Shown: positions 33,672 through 41,547 of the stretch, in pieces
How the letters are laid out: every line of letters begins with the position of its first letter
How positions within the stretch are numbered: position 1 is the first letter of the stretch
Assembly (NCBI RefSeq): GCF_900110255.1
Contig: NZ_FODD01000053.1
Coordinates: 1-43,508 of the forward strand
Direction of reading: 5' to 3'
DNA: 43,508 bases
From: Actinacidiphila rubida
GTDB lineage: Bacteria > Actinomycetota > Actinomycetes > Streptomycetales > Streptomycetaceae
Made by a program: the position numbers and the translations under genes
Notes under the pieces: model-generated
The model's database searches: none
Told to the model about the DNA's origin: nothing
Seen by the model: only the letters and a program-made list of their open reading frames with translations

Positions 33672-33719
33672 GCCGGCGGCCGTGGCCCCGCCCGGCCGGG
33701 CGGGGCCACGGCCGCCGGC
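33672..33719 (+). terminator. 22-bp perfect hairpin between pccB and pccE
   Basis: It begins one base after the pccB stop: 33672-33693 is exactly complementary to 33698-33719 around GGCC. pccE starts only 53 nt later, so it may act as an attenuator or mRNA-stabilising element as well as a terminator. Confidence 0.8.
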
Positions 33720-33771
33720 AGCACACGACAGGCAGGCGACCGGGCGCGCCCGGCCGGAGAGGAGCGTTCCC

Positions 33772-33978
33772 GTGATGATCAAGGTGGAGCGGGGCAGGCC
33801 GACCCCGGAGGAGCTCGCGGCCGTCGTGGCCCTCGTCCAGGCCCGGGCCGCGGCGGCGCAGCCGCCCGCCGACGGCCCGGTGCGCAGGCGGGTGTGGGCC
33901 GATCCGGCGCGCAACGTGCCGCGGCCGGTGCCGGCGCCCGGAGCGGGCGCCTGGCGGACGTCGGCCTGGCCGGCCTGA
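33772..33978 (+). CDS. pccE: Acyl-CoA carboxylase epsilon subunit
   Basis: This 68-aa protein is the small actinobacterial epsilon subunit that links alpha and beta subunits and raises activity. The conserved N-terminal helix IKVERGRPTPEELAAVVALVQARAAA and the C-terminal RVWADPARNVPRP...GAWRTSAWPA match PccE. AGGAG lies 7 nt before the GTG at 33772; the ATG at 33775 is the alternative. It follows pccB across a long hairpin. The open frame upstream is an out-of-frame reading of pccB. Confidence 0.88.
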   Translation: MMIKVERGRPTPEELAAVVALVQARAAAAQPPADGPVRRRVWADPARNVPRPVPAPGAGAWRTSAWPA

Positions 33979-34195
33979 CCGCCGCCCCCTGCGAGACCGT
34001 CCCGCACGAGGCCGTCCCCCGCGCGGCCGTCCCCCACGGGCGCGGACCTCACGGGCGCGGACCTCACGCACACCGGCACCTGGAACACCGGCCCCACGCG
34101 CCCCGGTACCAACGACCGCGGACATGAGCCGGGTTGGGGTCCCTCCGGTGTGCCGCCGCGGGTCAGCTGTGACGGGAGGGACGGGGTTCGGCTTC
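33979..34195. repeat. Short tandem repeats after pccE
   Basis: The region 34000-34080 contains repeated GGCCGTCCCC blocks and two copies of CACGGGCGCGGACCT in tandem. I see no gene here. Confidence 0.55.
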
Positions 34196-34211
34196 TGAGT
34201 ACGCGTACTCA
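34196..34211. promoter_or_regulatory. 16-nt perfect palindrome, candidate operator
   Basis: TGAGTACGCGTACTCA is a perfect inverted repeat 34 nt upstream of the 44-aa membrane-protein gene. The half-site TACTCA recurs twice with a 10-bp period at 35705-35720, upstream of the convergent membrane-protein gene and accA2. The binding protein is unknown to me. Confidence 0.55.
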
Positions 34212-34245
34212 GGCGCCGGCCTCCAGGGCGCGCGACGCTGGGTTC

Positions 34246-34380
34246 ATGCTGTGGTCGGACGATCAACGCGACGAGCCCCCCGAGGAGATGCGCCGGGCAC
34301 AGGCGATGCTGCGCCGCGCGATGCTGCTGGTGGCGCTGGCGGCGGCCGTGGTGATGGCGGTGAGCGCCTGGCGGTCGTGA
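34246..34380 (+). CDS. 44-aa membrane protein in the acyl-CoA carboxylase locus
   Basis: This small protein has an acidic/charged N-terminus (MLWSDDQRDEPPEEMRRAQ) and one transmembrane helix (about residues 25-40, MLLVALAAAVVMAVSAW). The ATG at 34246 lacks a strong ribosome binding site. Support comes from its codon bias, sensible topology, and position between pccE and maf with a palindromic operator in front. A similar small gene sits here in other streptomycetes as I recall. The function is unknown. Confidence 0.6.
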   Translation: MLWSDDQRDEPPEEMRRAQAMLRRAMLLVALAAAVVMAVSAWRS

Positions 34381-34473
34381 GGCGTGAGCGCGCCGCCGCG
34401 AGGCGATGCACGCGCGCTCGCGCGGCGGTGCACGGGCCGTCCTGGGGCGATGCACGCGAGGTCGTGGACCCTT

Positions 34474-34501
34474 GGGCGCGCCGTCGCGGGACGGCGCGCC
34501 C
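34474..34501 (+). terminator. Hairpin upstream of maf
   Basis: GGGCGCGCCGTC (34474-34485) pairs with GACGGCGCGCCC (34490-34501) around GCGG. It lies between the 44-aa gene and maf in a spacer with repeated CGATGCACGCG-like blocks. Confidence 0.65.
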
Positions 34502-34582
34502 GCGGTCGCGCCACGGTGCGGGCCCGGTGGTGGTCGCGAGGGCCCGCCGCGGACCGTGCCGTGCGATCCCTACGATGGCCGC

Positions 34583-35194
34583 ATGACCGACACCCCGCGC
34601 CGCACGCTCGTCCTCGCCTCCGCCTCCCCCGCCCGCCTCGGGCTGCTCAAGCAGGCCGGGTTCGACCCCCGGGTGATCGTCTCCGGGGTCGACGAGCACG
34701 CGATCAGCGCGCCGGCACCGGCCGAACTCGCCCGCGTGCTCGCCGAGGCGAAAGCCCAGGCGGTGGCCGGCGGCGGGCTGCTGGACGGCGGCGAACTGGT
34801 GGTCGGCTGCGACTCGGTGCTCGAACTCGACGGCCGGGCGCTGGGCAAGCCGGTGGACGCGACCGACGCGACGGCCCGCTGGCGGCAGATGCGCGGCCGC
34901 AGCGGCGTGCTGCAGACCGGCCACTGCGTGATCGACACGGCCTCAGGGCGCCGGGTGTCCGCGACCGCGTCCACCACCGTGCGCTTCGGGTCGCCCGACG
35001 ACGAGGAGATCGCCGCCTACGTGGCGACCGGTGAACCGCTGCACGTGGCGGGCGCGTTCACCCTCGACGGCCGCTCCGCGCCGTTCGTGGACGGCATCGA
35101 CGGCGACGCGGGCAACGTCATCGGCCTGTCCCTGCCGCTGCTGCGCTCGCTGCTGGCGGAGCTGGGCGTGCGGATCACGGAACTGTGGGGATGA
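34583..35194 (+). CDS. maf: Maf-family nucleotide pyrophosphatase
   Basis: This 203-aa protein hydrolyses non-canonical nucleoside triphosphates (dTTP/UTP- or 7-methyl-GTP-type substrates) and is linked to division control. The N-terminal signature is LVLASASPARLGLLKQAGF; VSGVDEH, VVGCDSVLELDG, the LGKP motif and FVDGIDGDAGNVIGLSLPLL follow. The ATG at 34583 matches the family start. Its 3' end overlaps the convergent membrane-protein gene by 20 bp. Confidence 0.93.
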   Translation: MTDTPRRTLVLASASPARLGLLKQAGFDPRVIVSGVDEHAISAPAPAELARVLAEAKAQAVAGGGLLDGGELVVGCDSVLELDGRALGKPVDATDATARWRQMRGRSGVLQTGHCVIDTASGRRVSATASTTVRFGSPDDEEIAAYVATGEPLHVAGAFTLDGRSAPFVDGIDGDAGNVIGLSLPLLRSLLAELGVRITELWG

Positions 35195-35633
35195 CCGCCC
35201 CGCTCGGGACGGCGGCCGGAACGGCGTCCTCGGGCGCGTAGATCAGCAGGGTGCCGACCAGCAGTCCGAGGATGACCATCATGCCGACGAAGGCGGCCCA
35301 GCCGACGAGGCCGATGACGACCGCGCCGACGACGCCGTGCACCACCGCGCAGACGATGAGCACGATGCGGCCCAGGCGCCCGGCCATCCGGTCGCGCAGC
35401 GCGATCCGCAGGGCGAGGGCGGCGCACACCACGAGGAACAGGCCGAACAGCCCGCCGGCCACCCAGGAGCCGACCGCCATGGAGGTGTGCGAGATGCCGC
35501 CCATGGACATCTCCTGCTTCTGGACGATCAGCCCGAGAAGCCAGTTGAGGAAGGCGATCGCGAGCCCCTCGACGACGAGCACGACCGCGGTGGCGGCGGC
35601 CATCCCCCTGCGGACGGATATCCCACTGCTCAC
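35175..35633 (-). CDS. Four-helix integral membrane protein
   Basis: This 152-aa protein of unknown function has about four transmembrane helices (AATAVVLVVEGLAIAFLNW; GSWVAGGLFGLFLVVCAALAL; IVLIVCAVVHGVVGAVVIGLV; FVGMMVILGLLVGTLLIY) and a Pro-rich cytoplasmic tail. The GTG at 35633 has only a weak GGCAGG upstream. Its end overlaps the end of maf by 20 bp on the other strand, and no terminator separates them. A gene of this kind lies between maf and accA2 in other streptomycetes as I recall. Confidence 0.8.
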   Translation of the reverse strand: MSSGISVRRGMAAATAVVLVVEGLAIAFLNWLLGLIVQKQEMSMGGISHTSMAVGSWVAGGLFGLFLVVCAALALRIALRDRMAGRLGRIVLIVCAVVHGVVGAVVIGLVGWAAFVGMMVILGLLVGTLLIYAPEDAVPAAVPSGAVIPTVP

Positions 35634-36025
35634 GCCTGCCCCCTTCGGCCGATCCCGGTGCGGCCGTCTGGGCCGTTACCCTCGGTACTCCTGTCTCGGC
35701 AGGCTACTCACCGGTACTCAGGGCGGCAAGAGGTCCTGCGGAACCACTCGTTCGGGAACTCCCAGGCGCAAAGTTTCCGCCGTGTCTTCGTGGGGTTCCC
35801 ACAAATGGGCGTCAGGTCAGACCCCGGATGAGAGGCGAGATCCCGGCCACACCGCGGAGTCGCAGACAACCGTCCAAGCCTGGCCGTACCGTGGATTGAG
35901 CAGGGATTCGCCGGTTCTTTAGGCCCATGGATCACCCTCCGTGTGGGCAACCTCACGTGCCGGGGTGCCTCGGCATGAAGTGTGGCCAGTACCTAAACTC
36001 GGCTTGTTTCAAGGAGGGAGCCATC
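35634..36025. promoter_or_regulatory. Control region of accA2 and the divergent membrane-protein gene
   Basis: These 392 bp hold no gene. TACTCA half-sites lie at 35705-35710 and 35715-35720, with TACTCC near 35686. The segment just before accA2 is AT-richer (AGTACCTAAACTCGGCTTGTTTC, split here as AGTACCTAAACTC and GGCTTGTTTC) and ends in the strong AAGGAGGGAG. TAAACT near 35994 may be a -10 box. Confidence 0.55.
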
Positions 36026-37789
36026 GTGCGCAAGGTGCTCATCGCCAACCGCGGTGAAATCGCAGTACGCGTCGCCCGTGCCTGCCGGGATGCCGGGATC
36101 GCCAGCGTAGCCGTCTACGCGGATCCCGATCGGGACGCGCTGCACGTGCGCGCGGCCGACGAGGCATACGCGCTGGGCGGTGACACACCGGCCACCAGTT
36201 ATCTGGACATCGCCAAAGTCCTGGCAGCGGCCGCCGAGTCAGGGGCCGACGCGGTCCACCCCGGCTACGGCTTCCTGTCGGAGAACGCCGAGTTCGCCCA
36301 GGCCGTGCTGGACGCCGGCCTGACGTGGATCGGCCCGCCGCCGCAGGCGATCCGCGACCTGGGCGACAAGGTGGCGGCGCGTCACATCGCGCAGCGCGCG
36401 GGCGCCCCGCTCGTCGCCGGCACCCCCGACCCGGTCTCCGGGGCCGAGGAGGTCGTGGCCTTCGCCGAGGAGCACGGCCTGCCGATCGCCATCAAGGCCG
36501 CCTTCGGTGGTGGCGGGCGCGGCCTGAAGGTCGCCCGCACCCTGGAGGAGGTCCCCGAGCTGTACGAGTCGGCGGTCCGCGAGGCGGTCGCCGCCTTCGG
36601 CCGCGGCGAGTGCTTCGTCGAGCGCTACCTCGACCGCCCGCGGCACGTGGAGACCCAGTGCCTGGCCGACAAGCACGGCAACGTGGTGGTCGTCTCCACC
36701 CGTGACTGCTCGCTGCAGCGCCGCCACCAGAAGCTGGTGGAGGAGGCTCCCGCGCCGTACCTGAGCGAGGAGCAGAACAAGCAGCTGTACACGGCGTCCA
36801 AGGCCATCCTCAAGGAAGCCCGTTACGAGGGCGCCGGCACCTGCGAGTTCCTCGTCGGCCAGGACGGCACGATCTCGTTCCTCGAGGTCAACACCCGCCT
36901 GCAGGTCGAGCACCCGGTCACCGAGGAGGTCTCCGGCATCGACCTGGTCCGCGAGATGTTCCGGATCGCCGACGGCGAGGAGCTCGGCTACGACGACCCG
37001 CCGCTGCGCGGCCACTCGTTCGAGTTCCGGATCAACGGCGAGGACCCGGGCCGCAACTTCCTGCCCGCCCCCGGCACCGTGACGCGGTTCGACGCGCCGT
37101 CCGGCCCGGGCGTGCGGCTGGACGCGGGCGTCGAGTCGGGCAGCGTCATCGGCCCCGCCTGGGACTCGCTGCTGGCCAAGCTGGTCGTCACCGGCGCCAC
37201 CCGCGAGCAGGCGCTGCAGCGCGCGGCCCGCGCGCTGGCGGAGTTCGAGGTGGAGGGCATGGCGACCGCCATCCCGTTCCACCGCGCGGTCGTGGTGGAC
37301 CCGGCGTTCGCCCCGCCGAAGGGCTCCGGTCCGTTCACCATCCACACCCGGTGGATCGAGACCGAGTTCGTCAACACCGTCCCGCCGTTCACGGGCGGTG
37401 CGGTGGACGAGGAGGAGTCGCTGGGCCGTGAGACCGTCGTGGTCGAGGTCGGCGGCAAGCGCCTGGAGGTGTCGCTGCCGGCGTCGCTGGGCATGACGCT
37501 GGCCCGCACCGGCCTGGCCGCGGGCGCCAAGCCCAAGCGGCGCAAGGCCACCAAGGCGGCGGCCGCGGCGTCCGGGGACGCGCTGGCGTCGCCGATGCAG
37601 GGCACCATCGTCAAGGTCGCGGTCGACGAGAACCAGCAGGTCACCGAGGGCGACCTGATCGTGGTCCTGGAGGCGATGAAGATGGAGCAGCCGATCAACG
37701 CGCACCGCTCCGGCACCGTCATCGGGCTGAAGGCGGAGGTCGGCTCGTCGGTCTCCTCCGGCGCGGTCATCTGCGAGATCAAGGACTGA
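36026..37789 (+). CDS. accA2: Acyl-CoA carboxylase alpha subunit (biotin carboxylase + biotin carrier)
   Basis: This 587-aa biotinylated subunit carboxylates its own biotin with ATP and bicarbonate. The biotin-carboxylase domain starts RKVLIANRGEIAVRVARACRD, with HPGYGFLSENAEFA, the Gly-rich ATP loop KAAFGGGGRGLKVA, and the metal/catalytic region EFLVGQDGTISFLEVNTRLQVEHPVTE. A Lys/Ala linker (about 505-520) leads to the carrier domain with the biotin site EAMKMEQP (K552). The length matches S. coelicolor AccA2 (590 aa), shared by acetyl- and propionyl-CoA carboxylases. The GTG at 36026 follows AAGGAGGGAG. Partners here are PccB, PccE and BirA. Confidence 0.96.
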   Translation: MRKVLIANRGEIAVRVARACRDAGIASVAVYADPDRDALHVRAADEAYALGGDTPATSYLDIAKVLAAAAESGADAVHPGYGFLSENAEFAQAVLDAGLTWIGPPPQAIRDLGDKVAARHIAQRAGAPLVAGTPDPVSGAEEVVAFAEEHGLPIAIKAAFGGGGRGLKVARTLEEVPELYESAVREAVAAFGRGECFVERYLDRPRHVETQCLADKHGNVVVVSTRDCSLQRRHQKLVEEAPAPYLSEEQNKQLYTASKAILKEARYEGAGTCEFLVGQDGTISFLEVNTRLQVEHPVTEEVSGIDLVREMFRIADGEELGYDDPPLRGHSFEFRINGEDPGRNFLPAPGTVTRFDAPSGPGVRLDAGVESGSVIGPAWDSLLAKLVVTGATREQALQRAARALAEFEVEGMATAIPFHRAVVVDPAFAPPKGSGPFTIHTRWIETEFVNTVPPFTGGAVDEEESLGRETVVVEVGGKRLEVSLPASLGMTLARTGLAAGAKPKRRKATKAAAAASGDALASPMQGTIVKVAVDENQQVTEGDLIVVLEAMKMEQPINAHRSGTVIGLKAEVGSSVSSGAVICEIKD

Positions 37790-37790
37790 A

Positions 37791-37860
37791 CCGGGCCGGG
37801 ACACCCCGGCCCGGCCACAACGCCGGTGGCGCTGGTGCGGGCACCAGCGCCACCGGCGTT
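37791..37860. terminator. Double hairpin between accA2 and the MFS gene
   Basis: CCGGGCCGGG/CCCGGCCCGG (37791-37814) is followed by a perfect 20-bp stem: 37819-37838 with 37841-37860, GG loop. It is a bidirectional terminator for convergent genes. Confidence 0.9.
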
Positions 37861-37903
37861 CGCGCGTCCGGGCGAAGCCGCCCGGCGCGGGGTCCTGCTC
37901 GGC

Positions 37904-39349
37904 TCAGCGCAGCGCCGCCCTGGCCGGCTGCCTGAGGGCGAGGACGAGCAGTGTCGCCGCCGCGGTGAAGCAGGCGGCCATGCCGAACGCGGCGGTCGCG
38001 CCGTGGATGAACGGCTGGCCGTGGGCGTGCCGCGAGGCGGTGCCGAACACCGTGACCAGCACGGACAGTCCGAGGCTGCCGCCGACCTGCTGCATGGTCT
38101 GCAGCAGTCCCGAGGCGGAGCCGGCGTCCTTGGGCTGCACACCGGCCAGGATGAAGGTGTTGAGCGGCATCATCGTGAAGCCGACGCCGACGCCGATGAG
38201 GATCAGTGAGGCGAGGATGCCCTGGGCGTAGCCGTCGGACGCGCTGAGCCGGCTGATCCACAACGTCCCGGCGACGTTCAGCAGGCCGCCGACCGCGGCC
38301 ACCCGCTTGGCGCCGAACCGGGCCAGCGCGCGGGGGGCGAGGCGGGCCGCGACGAACAGCGGCCCGGCCAGCGGCAGGAACGCGAACCCGGTCCTGAGCG
38401 GGCTGAAGTGCAGGTAGGTCTGCATGTACTGGGTGCTGAAGAAGAACACGCCGAACATGCCGGCCGGCACGAGCAGCATCACGCCGTAGGCCAGGGCCCG
38501 GTTGCGGTCGCGGAACAGCCGCAGCACGACCAGCGGGCGCTCGACCCGGACCTCGTTGAGGAAGAACGACACCAGCAGCGCGGCGGCGATCGCGAAGAAG
38601 GACAGGGCCCGCCGGTCGCTCCAGCTGCTCTCGCCGACCCGGATGAACGCGTAGACGAGACCGGCCATGCCGAGGGTGCCGGTGACGGCGCCGGCGATGT
38701 CGAACCGGCCGCCGCGGTGGCGTTCGGTCTCCTTGATGAAGCGGGGGGCCAGCAGCACGATGGCGATGCCGACGGGGATGTTGACGAAGAACACCCAGCG
38801 CCAGGAGCCCCAGTCGGTGAGCATGCCGCCGACGGTGAGGCCGATGGCCGAACCGGCGCCGGAGATCGCGGAGAAGACACTGAGCGCGCGGTTGCGCTCG
38901 GTGCCCTCGCCGAAGGAGGTGGCGATCAGCGCGAGCGTGCTGGGCGCGGCCAGGGCCGCGGCGGCGCCCTGGGCGCCGCGGGCGATGAGCAGGGTGGTGG
39001 CGTCGTTGGCGACACCGCCGGCGACGGACGCCAGGGTGAACGCGGCCACGCCCCACACCAGGGCCGTCCGACGGCCGATCAGGTCGCCGATCCGGCTGCC
39101 GAGCAGCAGCAGGCCGCCGAAGGCCAGGGTGTAGACGTTGAGCACCCAGGACATGCTCGTCGGCGAGAAGCCGAGGTGGGTGCCGATGCCGGGCAGTGCG
39201 ACGTTCACGACGGTCGCGTCGAGCAGCAGCATCAGCTGGGTGCCGACGATCGCGCCGAGGGCGAGGTACGGGTGCCGGCGGGCCGGGGACGGCCGGCCGG
39301 TGCCGGTGGGAGAAGCGGTGGTCAGATCGCGCACGGTGGGCGAGGACAT
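37904..39349 (-). CDS. MFS drug exporter, EmrB/QacA (DHA2, 14-helix) family
   Basis: This 481-aa proton antiporter has about 14 transmembrane helices. Motifs include the helix-1 signature QLMLLLDATVVNVALPGIG, SWVLNVYTLAFGGLLLLGSRIGDLIGRRTAL (motif A region), IARGAQGAAAALAAPSTLALI, and the motif C-like AISGAGSAIGLTVGGMLTDWGSWRWVFFVNIPVG, all characteristic of EmrB/QacA transporters. Substrates are probably hydrophobic drugs or metabolites. The ATG at 39349 has GGAGGG 11 nt upstream. The divergent TetR gene and a long shared operator suggest repression relieved by substrate. Confidence 0.93.
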   Translation of the reverse strand: MSSPTVRDLTTASPTGTGRPSPARRHPYLALGAIVGTQLMLLLDATVVNVALPGIGTHLGFSPTSMSWVLNVYTLAFGGLLLLGSRIGDLIGRRTALVWGVAAFTLASVAGGVANDATTLLIARGAQGAAAALAAPSTLALIATSFGEGTERNRALSVFSAISGAGSAIGLTVGGMLTDWGSWRWVFFVNIPVGIAIVLLAPRFIKETERHRGGRFDIAGAVTGTLGMAGLVYAFIRVGESSWSDRRALSFFAIAAALLVSFFLNEVRVERPLVVLRLFRDRNRALAYGVMLLVPAGMFGVFFFSTQYMQTYLHFSPLRTGFAFLPLAGPLFVAARLAPRALARFGAKRVAAVGGLLNVAGTLWISRLSASDGYAQGILASLILIGVGVGFTMMPLNTFILAGVQPKDAGSASGLLQTMQQVGGSLGLSVLVTVFGTASRHAHGQPFIHGATAAFGMAACFTAAATLLVLALRQPARAALR

Positions 39350-39380
39350 GCTGAGTGAACCCTCCAGCGGAGAGGGGAAG

Positions 39381-39428
39381 CGGAGGTTGCCTCCGTTAAC
39401 TATACGGAGACAACCTCCGGTTCTACAA
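39381..39428. promoter_or_regulatory. Divergent promoter with 39-nt inverted-repeat operator
   Basis: An inverted repeat spans 39381-39419: CGGAGGTTGCCTCCGT, a 7-nt centre and ACGGAGACAACCTCCG, 16-bp arms with one mismatch. On the minus strand TTGTAG (39428-39423), 18 nt, TATAGT (39404-39399) is the exporter promoter; its -10 box is at the operator centre. TACAAT (39424-39429) may be the -10 box of the TetR gene. Confidence 0.75.
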
Positions 39429-39464
39429 TCGCTTTCGGGAAGACCACTTGGGAGGCATGACGAC

Positions 39465-40097
39465 ATGCGGGCAGACGCGCAGCGCAACTACGACCGCCTG
39501 CTGGAGGAGGCCAAGCAGGCCTTCATCGTCCACGGCACGGAGGTGCCGCTGGAGGACATCGCCCGCCATGCCGGAGTCGGCGTCGGCACCCTCTACCGGC
39601 ACTTCCCCGACCGCTACGCGCTGATGAACGCGGTCTTCGAGCAGGAGGTCGAGCAGATCACCGAGGAGGCCCTGCGGCTGCTGAACGCCGAGGACCCGAC
39701 CCAGGCGCTCGCGTCGTGGCTGCGCGCGGTGGCCCTGCACTCGGCGATGTACCGCGGGCTGTCCGCGGCGATCATGGAGGCGTCCGACCAGCGGATGCCG
39801 GCGTGCAAGACGCGGCTGCGGGACGCGGGCGGCAGCCTGCTGTGGCGCGCCCAGCAGGCGGGCGAGGTCAAGCCCGACCTGGCGATCGCCGACCTGCTCA
39901 AGCTGACGTCCGCGCTGGTCGTGGCCGCGGAGAAGAACCAGGAGGACCGCGGGCTGTTCGGCCGCCTCATGGCGCTGGTGATCGACGGCATCCGCACCCG
40001 CCCGGACGCCGACGGCACGCCGCACGGCCCCGGTCCGGCGACCTCGGCCGAGCACGGCACGGCGCAGGCCGCCGCGAAGAGCGCCGGCGCGCGCTGA
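39465..40097 (+). CDS. TetR-family transcriptional regulator
   Basis: This 210-aa repressor has an N-terminal HTH (about residues 8-52, YDRLLEEAKQAFIVHGTEVPLEDIARHAGVGVGTLYRHFPDRYALMNAVF) and a helical ligand-binding domain; the Ala/Gly/Ser-rich C-terminus is probably disordered. The ATG at 39465 has GGGAGG 9 nt upstream. It very likely controls the divergent MFS exporter through the shared operator. The ligand is unknown. Confidence 0.9.
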   Translation: MRADAQRNYDRLLEEAKQAFIVHGTEVPLEDIARHAGVGVGTLYRHFPDRYALMNAVFEQEVEQITEEALRLLNAEDPTQALASWLRAVALHSAMYRGLSAAIMEASDQRMPACKTRLRDAGGSLLWRAQQAGEVKPDLAIADLLKLTSALVVAAEKNQEDRGLFGRLMALVIDGIRTRPDADGTPHGPGPATSAEHGTAQAAAKSAGAR

Positions 40098-40294
40098 CCC
40101 CGCACCGCGGGACCGCCGCGGCGCGCTGCGGCGTAAGGGCCACCGGCACGGGCGCGGCGGACGCGGCCGCTCCGGCGCAGGGCACGGCGGAGCGCGTGAG
40201 GCCACCGGTGCGAGCGGGGCAGCCTGCGCCCACGCCATCAGCCGCCCCGCACCGGTCGCCCCGCCGGCACCCGAGCCCTCGGGCGGCCGGCCCC

Positions 40295-40340
40295 GGCCGC
40301 CGTCGGCGCGGGCGCCATCGGGCTCGCGCCGACGGCGGCC
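40295..40340. terminator. Hairpin between tetR-type and deoR-type genes
   Basis: GGCCGCCGTCGGCGCG (40295-40310) is exactly complementary to 40325-40340 around a 14-nt loop, between two convergent genes. Confidence 0.8.
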
Positions 40341-40385
40341 AACCCCGGGGGGCCGGGGTGACGGCTGCCGGACGTGTCCGCCGGG

Positions 40386-41387
40386 TCAGCGGCGGCGGAC
40401 GTCCGCGAGGCGCGGCGGGGGCGCCGACGGGTCGGAGGCCTGGGCCAGCCGCTGCGGGCGGCGCGGGCCGGGCAGCGCCGACTCGCGCGCGTCCCTGCCG
40501 TCCCGCCCGTCGCGGGCATCGCGGGCGTCGCGGCTCTCGCGGCCGTCCCGCCCCTCGCGGACGTCGCGGCGCTGCCGGCCCGCGGCCAGCACCTCCGCGC
40601 CGACCGGCGTCTGCGCGACGGCGACCTGCACGCCGTGGTCGGCCAGGGCCTGGAGTTCGGTGGCGGCCCGCTCGTCCCCCACGGGGGGCTCGTCGGTCAC
40701 CAGATGGGTGATCAGATCGGTCGGCACCGTCTGGAACATCGTGTCGGAGCCGAGCTTGGTGTGGTCGGCGAGCACCACGACCTCGGCGGCCGCCTGCACC
40801 AGCGCCCGGTCCACGCTCGCGGAGAGCATGTTCGAGGTGGACAGGCCGCGCTCCGCGGTCAGGCCCGCACCGGACAGGAACGCCCGCGACACCCGCAGCC
40901 CCTGCAGGGACTGCTCCGCGCCGCTGCCCACCAGGCCGTAGTTGGAGCCGCGCAGCGTGCCACCGGTCATGACGACCTCGACCCGGTTGGCGTGGGCGAG
41001 CGCCTGCGCGACGAGTAGGGAGTTGGTGACGACCGTCAGTCCCGGCACCCGGGCCAGCCGCCTGGCCAGCTCCTGCGTGGTGGTGCCCGCGCCGACGACG
41101 ACGGCCTCACCCTCGTCGACCAGACCGGCCGCGAGATCGGCGATGGCCGTCTTCTCCGCGGTCGCCAGGTGCGACTTCTGCGGGAAGCCGGATTCCCGGG
41201 TGAAACCGCCGGGCAGCACGGCGCCGCCGTGCCGGCGGTCCAGCAGTCCTTCGGCCTCCAGCGCGCGCACGTCCCGGCGGACGGTCACTTCGGAGGTCTG
41301 GACGACACGGGCGAGCTCACGGAGCGACACCGCCCCGTTCGCGCGCACCATTTCGAGGATCAATTGACGACGTTCTGCAGCGAACAC
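40386..41387 (-). CDS. DeoR-family transcriptional regulator with Arg/Asp-repeat tail
   Basis: This 333-aa regulator has an N-terminal DeoR winged helix (about 5-60, RRQLILEMVRANGAVSLRELARVVQTSEVTVRRDVRALEAEGLLDRRHGGAV) and a DeoRC sugar-phosphate sensor (about 75-235) with AVVVGAGTTTQELARRL, TNSLLVAQAL and VVLADHTKLGSDTMFQT. The family normally ends near residue 255; here about 75 residues follow, including alternating Arg-Asp (RDGRESRDARDARDGRDGRD), then a basic Pro-rich end. The GTG at 41387 has no strong ribosome binding site. A gene of this family stands next to lpdA in S. coelicolor as I recall; targets are unknown. Confidence 0.9.
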   Translation of the reverse strand: MFAAERRQLILEMVRANGAVSLRELARVVQTSEVTVRRDVRALEAEGLLDRRHGGAVLPGGFTRESGFPQKSHLATAEKTAIADLAAGLVDEGEAVVVGAGTTTQELARRLARVPGLTVVTNSLLVAQALAHANRVEVVMTGGTLRGSNYGLVGSGAEQSLQGLRVSRAFLSGAGLTAERGLSTSNMLSASVDRALVQAAAEVVVLADHTKLGSDTMFQTVPTDLITHLVTDEPPVGDERAATELQALADHGVQVAVAQTPVGAEVLAAGRQRRDVREGRDGRESRDARDARDGRDGRDARESALPGPRRPQRLAQASDPSAPPPRLADVRRR

Positions 41388-41547
41388 GAAACCGACAGTA
41401 ACCCCAACAGCCGTGGAAGTTCTGCCTTATGCACCGGATATGGCAACCTTCGCTCAAAACACCCCGCCAAGTGCTATAGGCCGAAGGTACGTTCGCACCT
41501 CTGGCCCACGGCGGGGCGCCGCGTCACCAACTCCCGTCGCGGGAACG

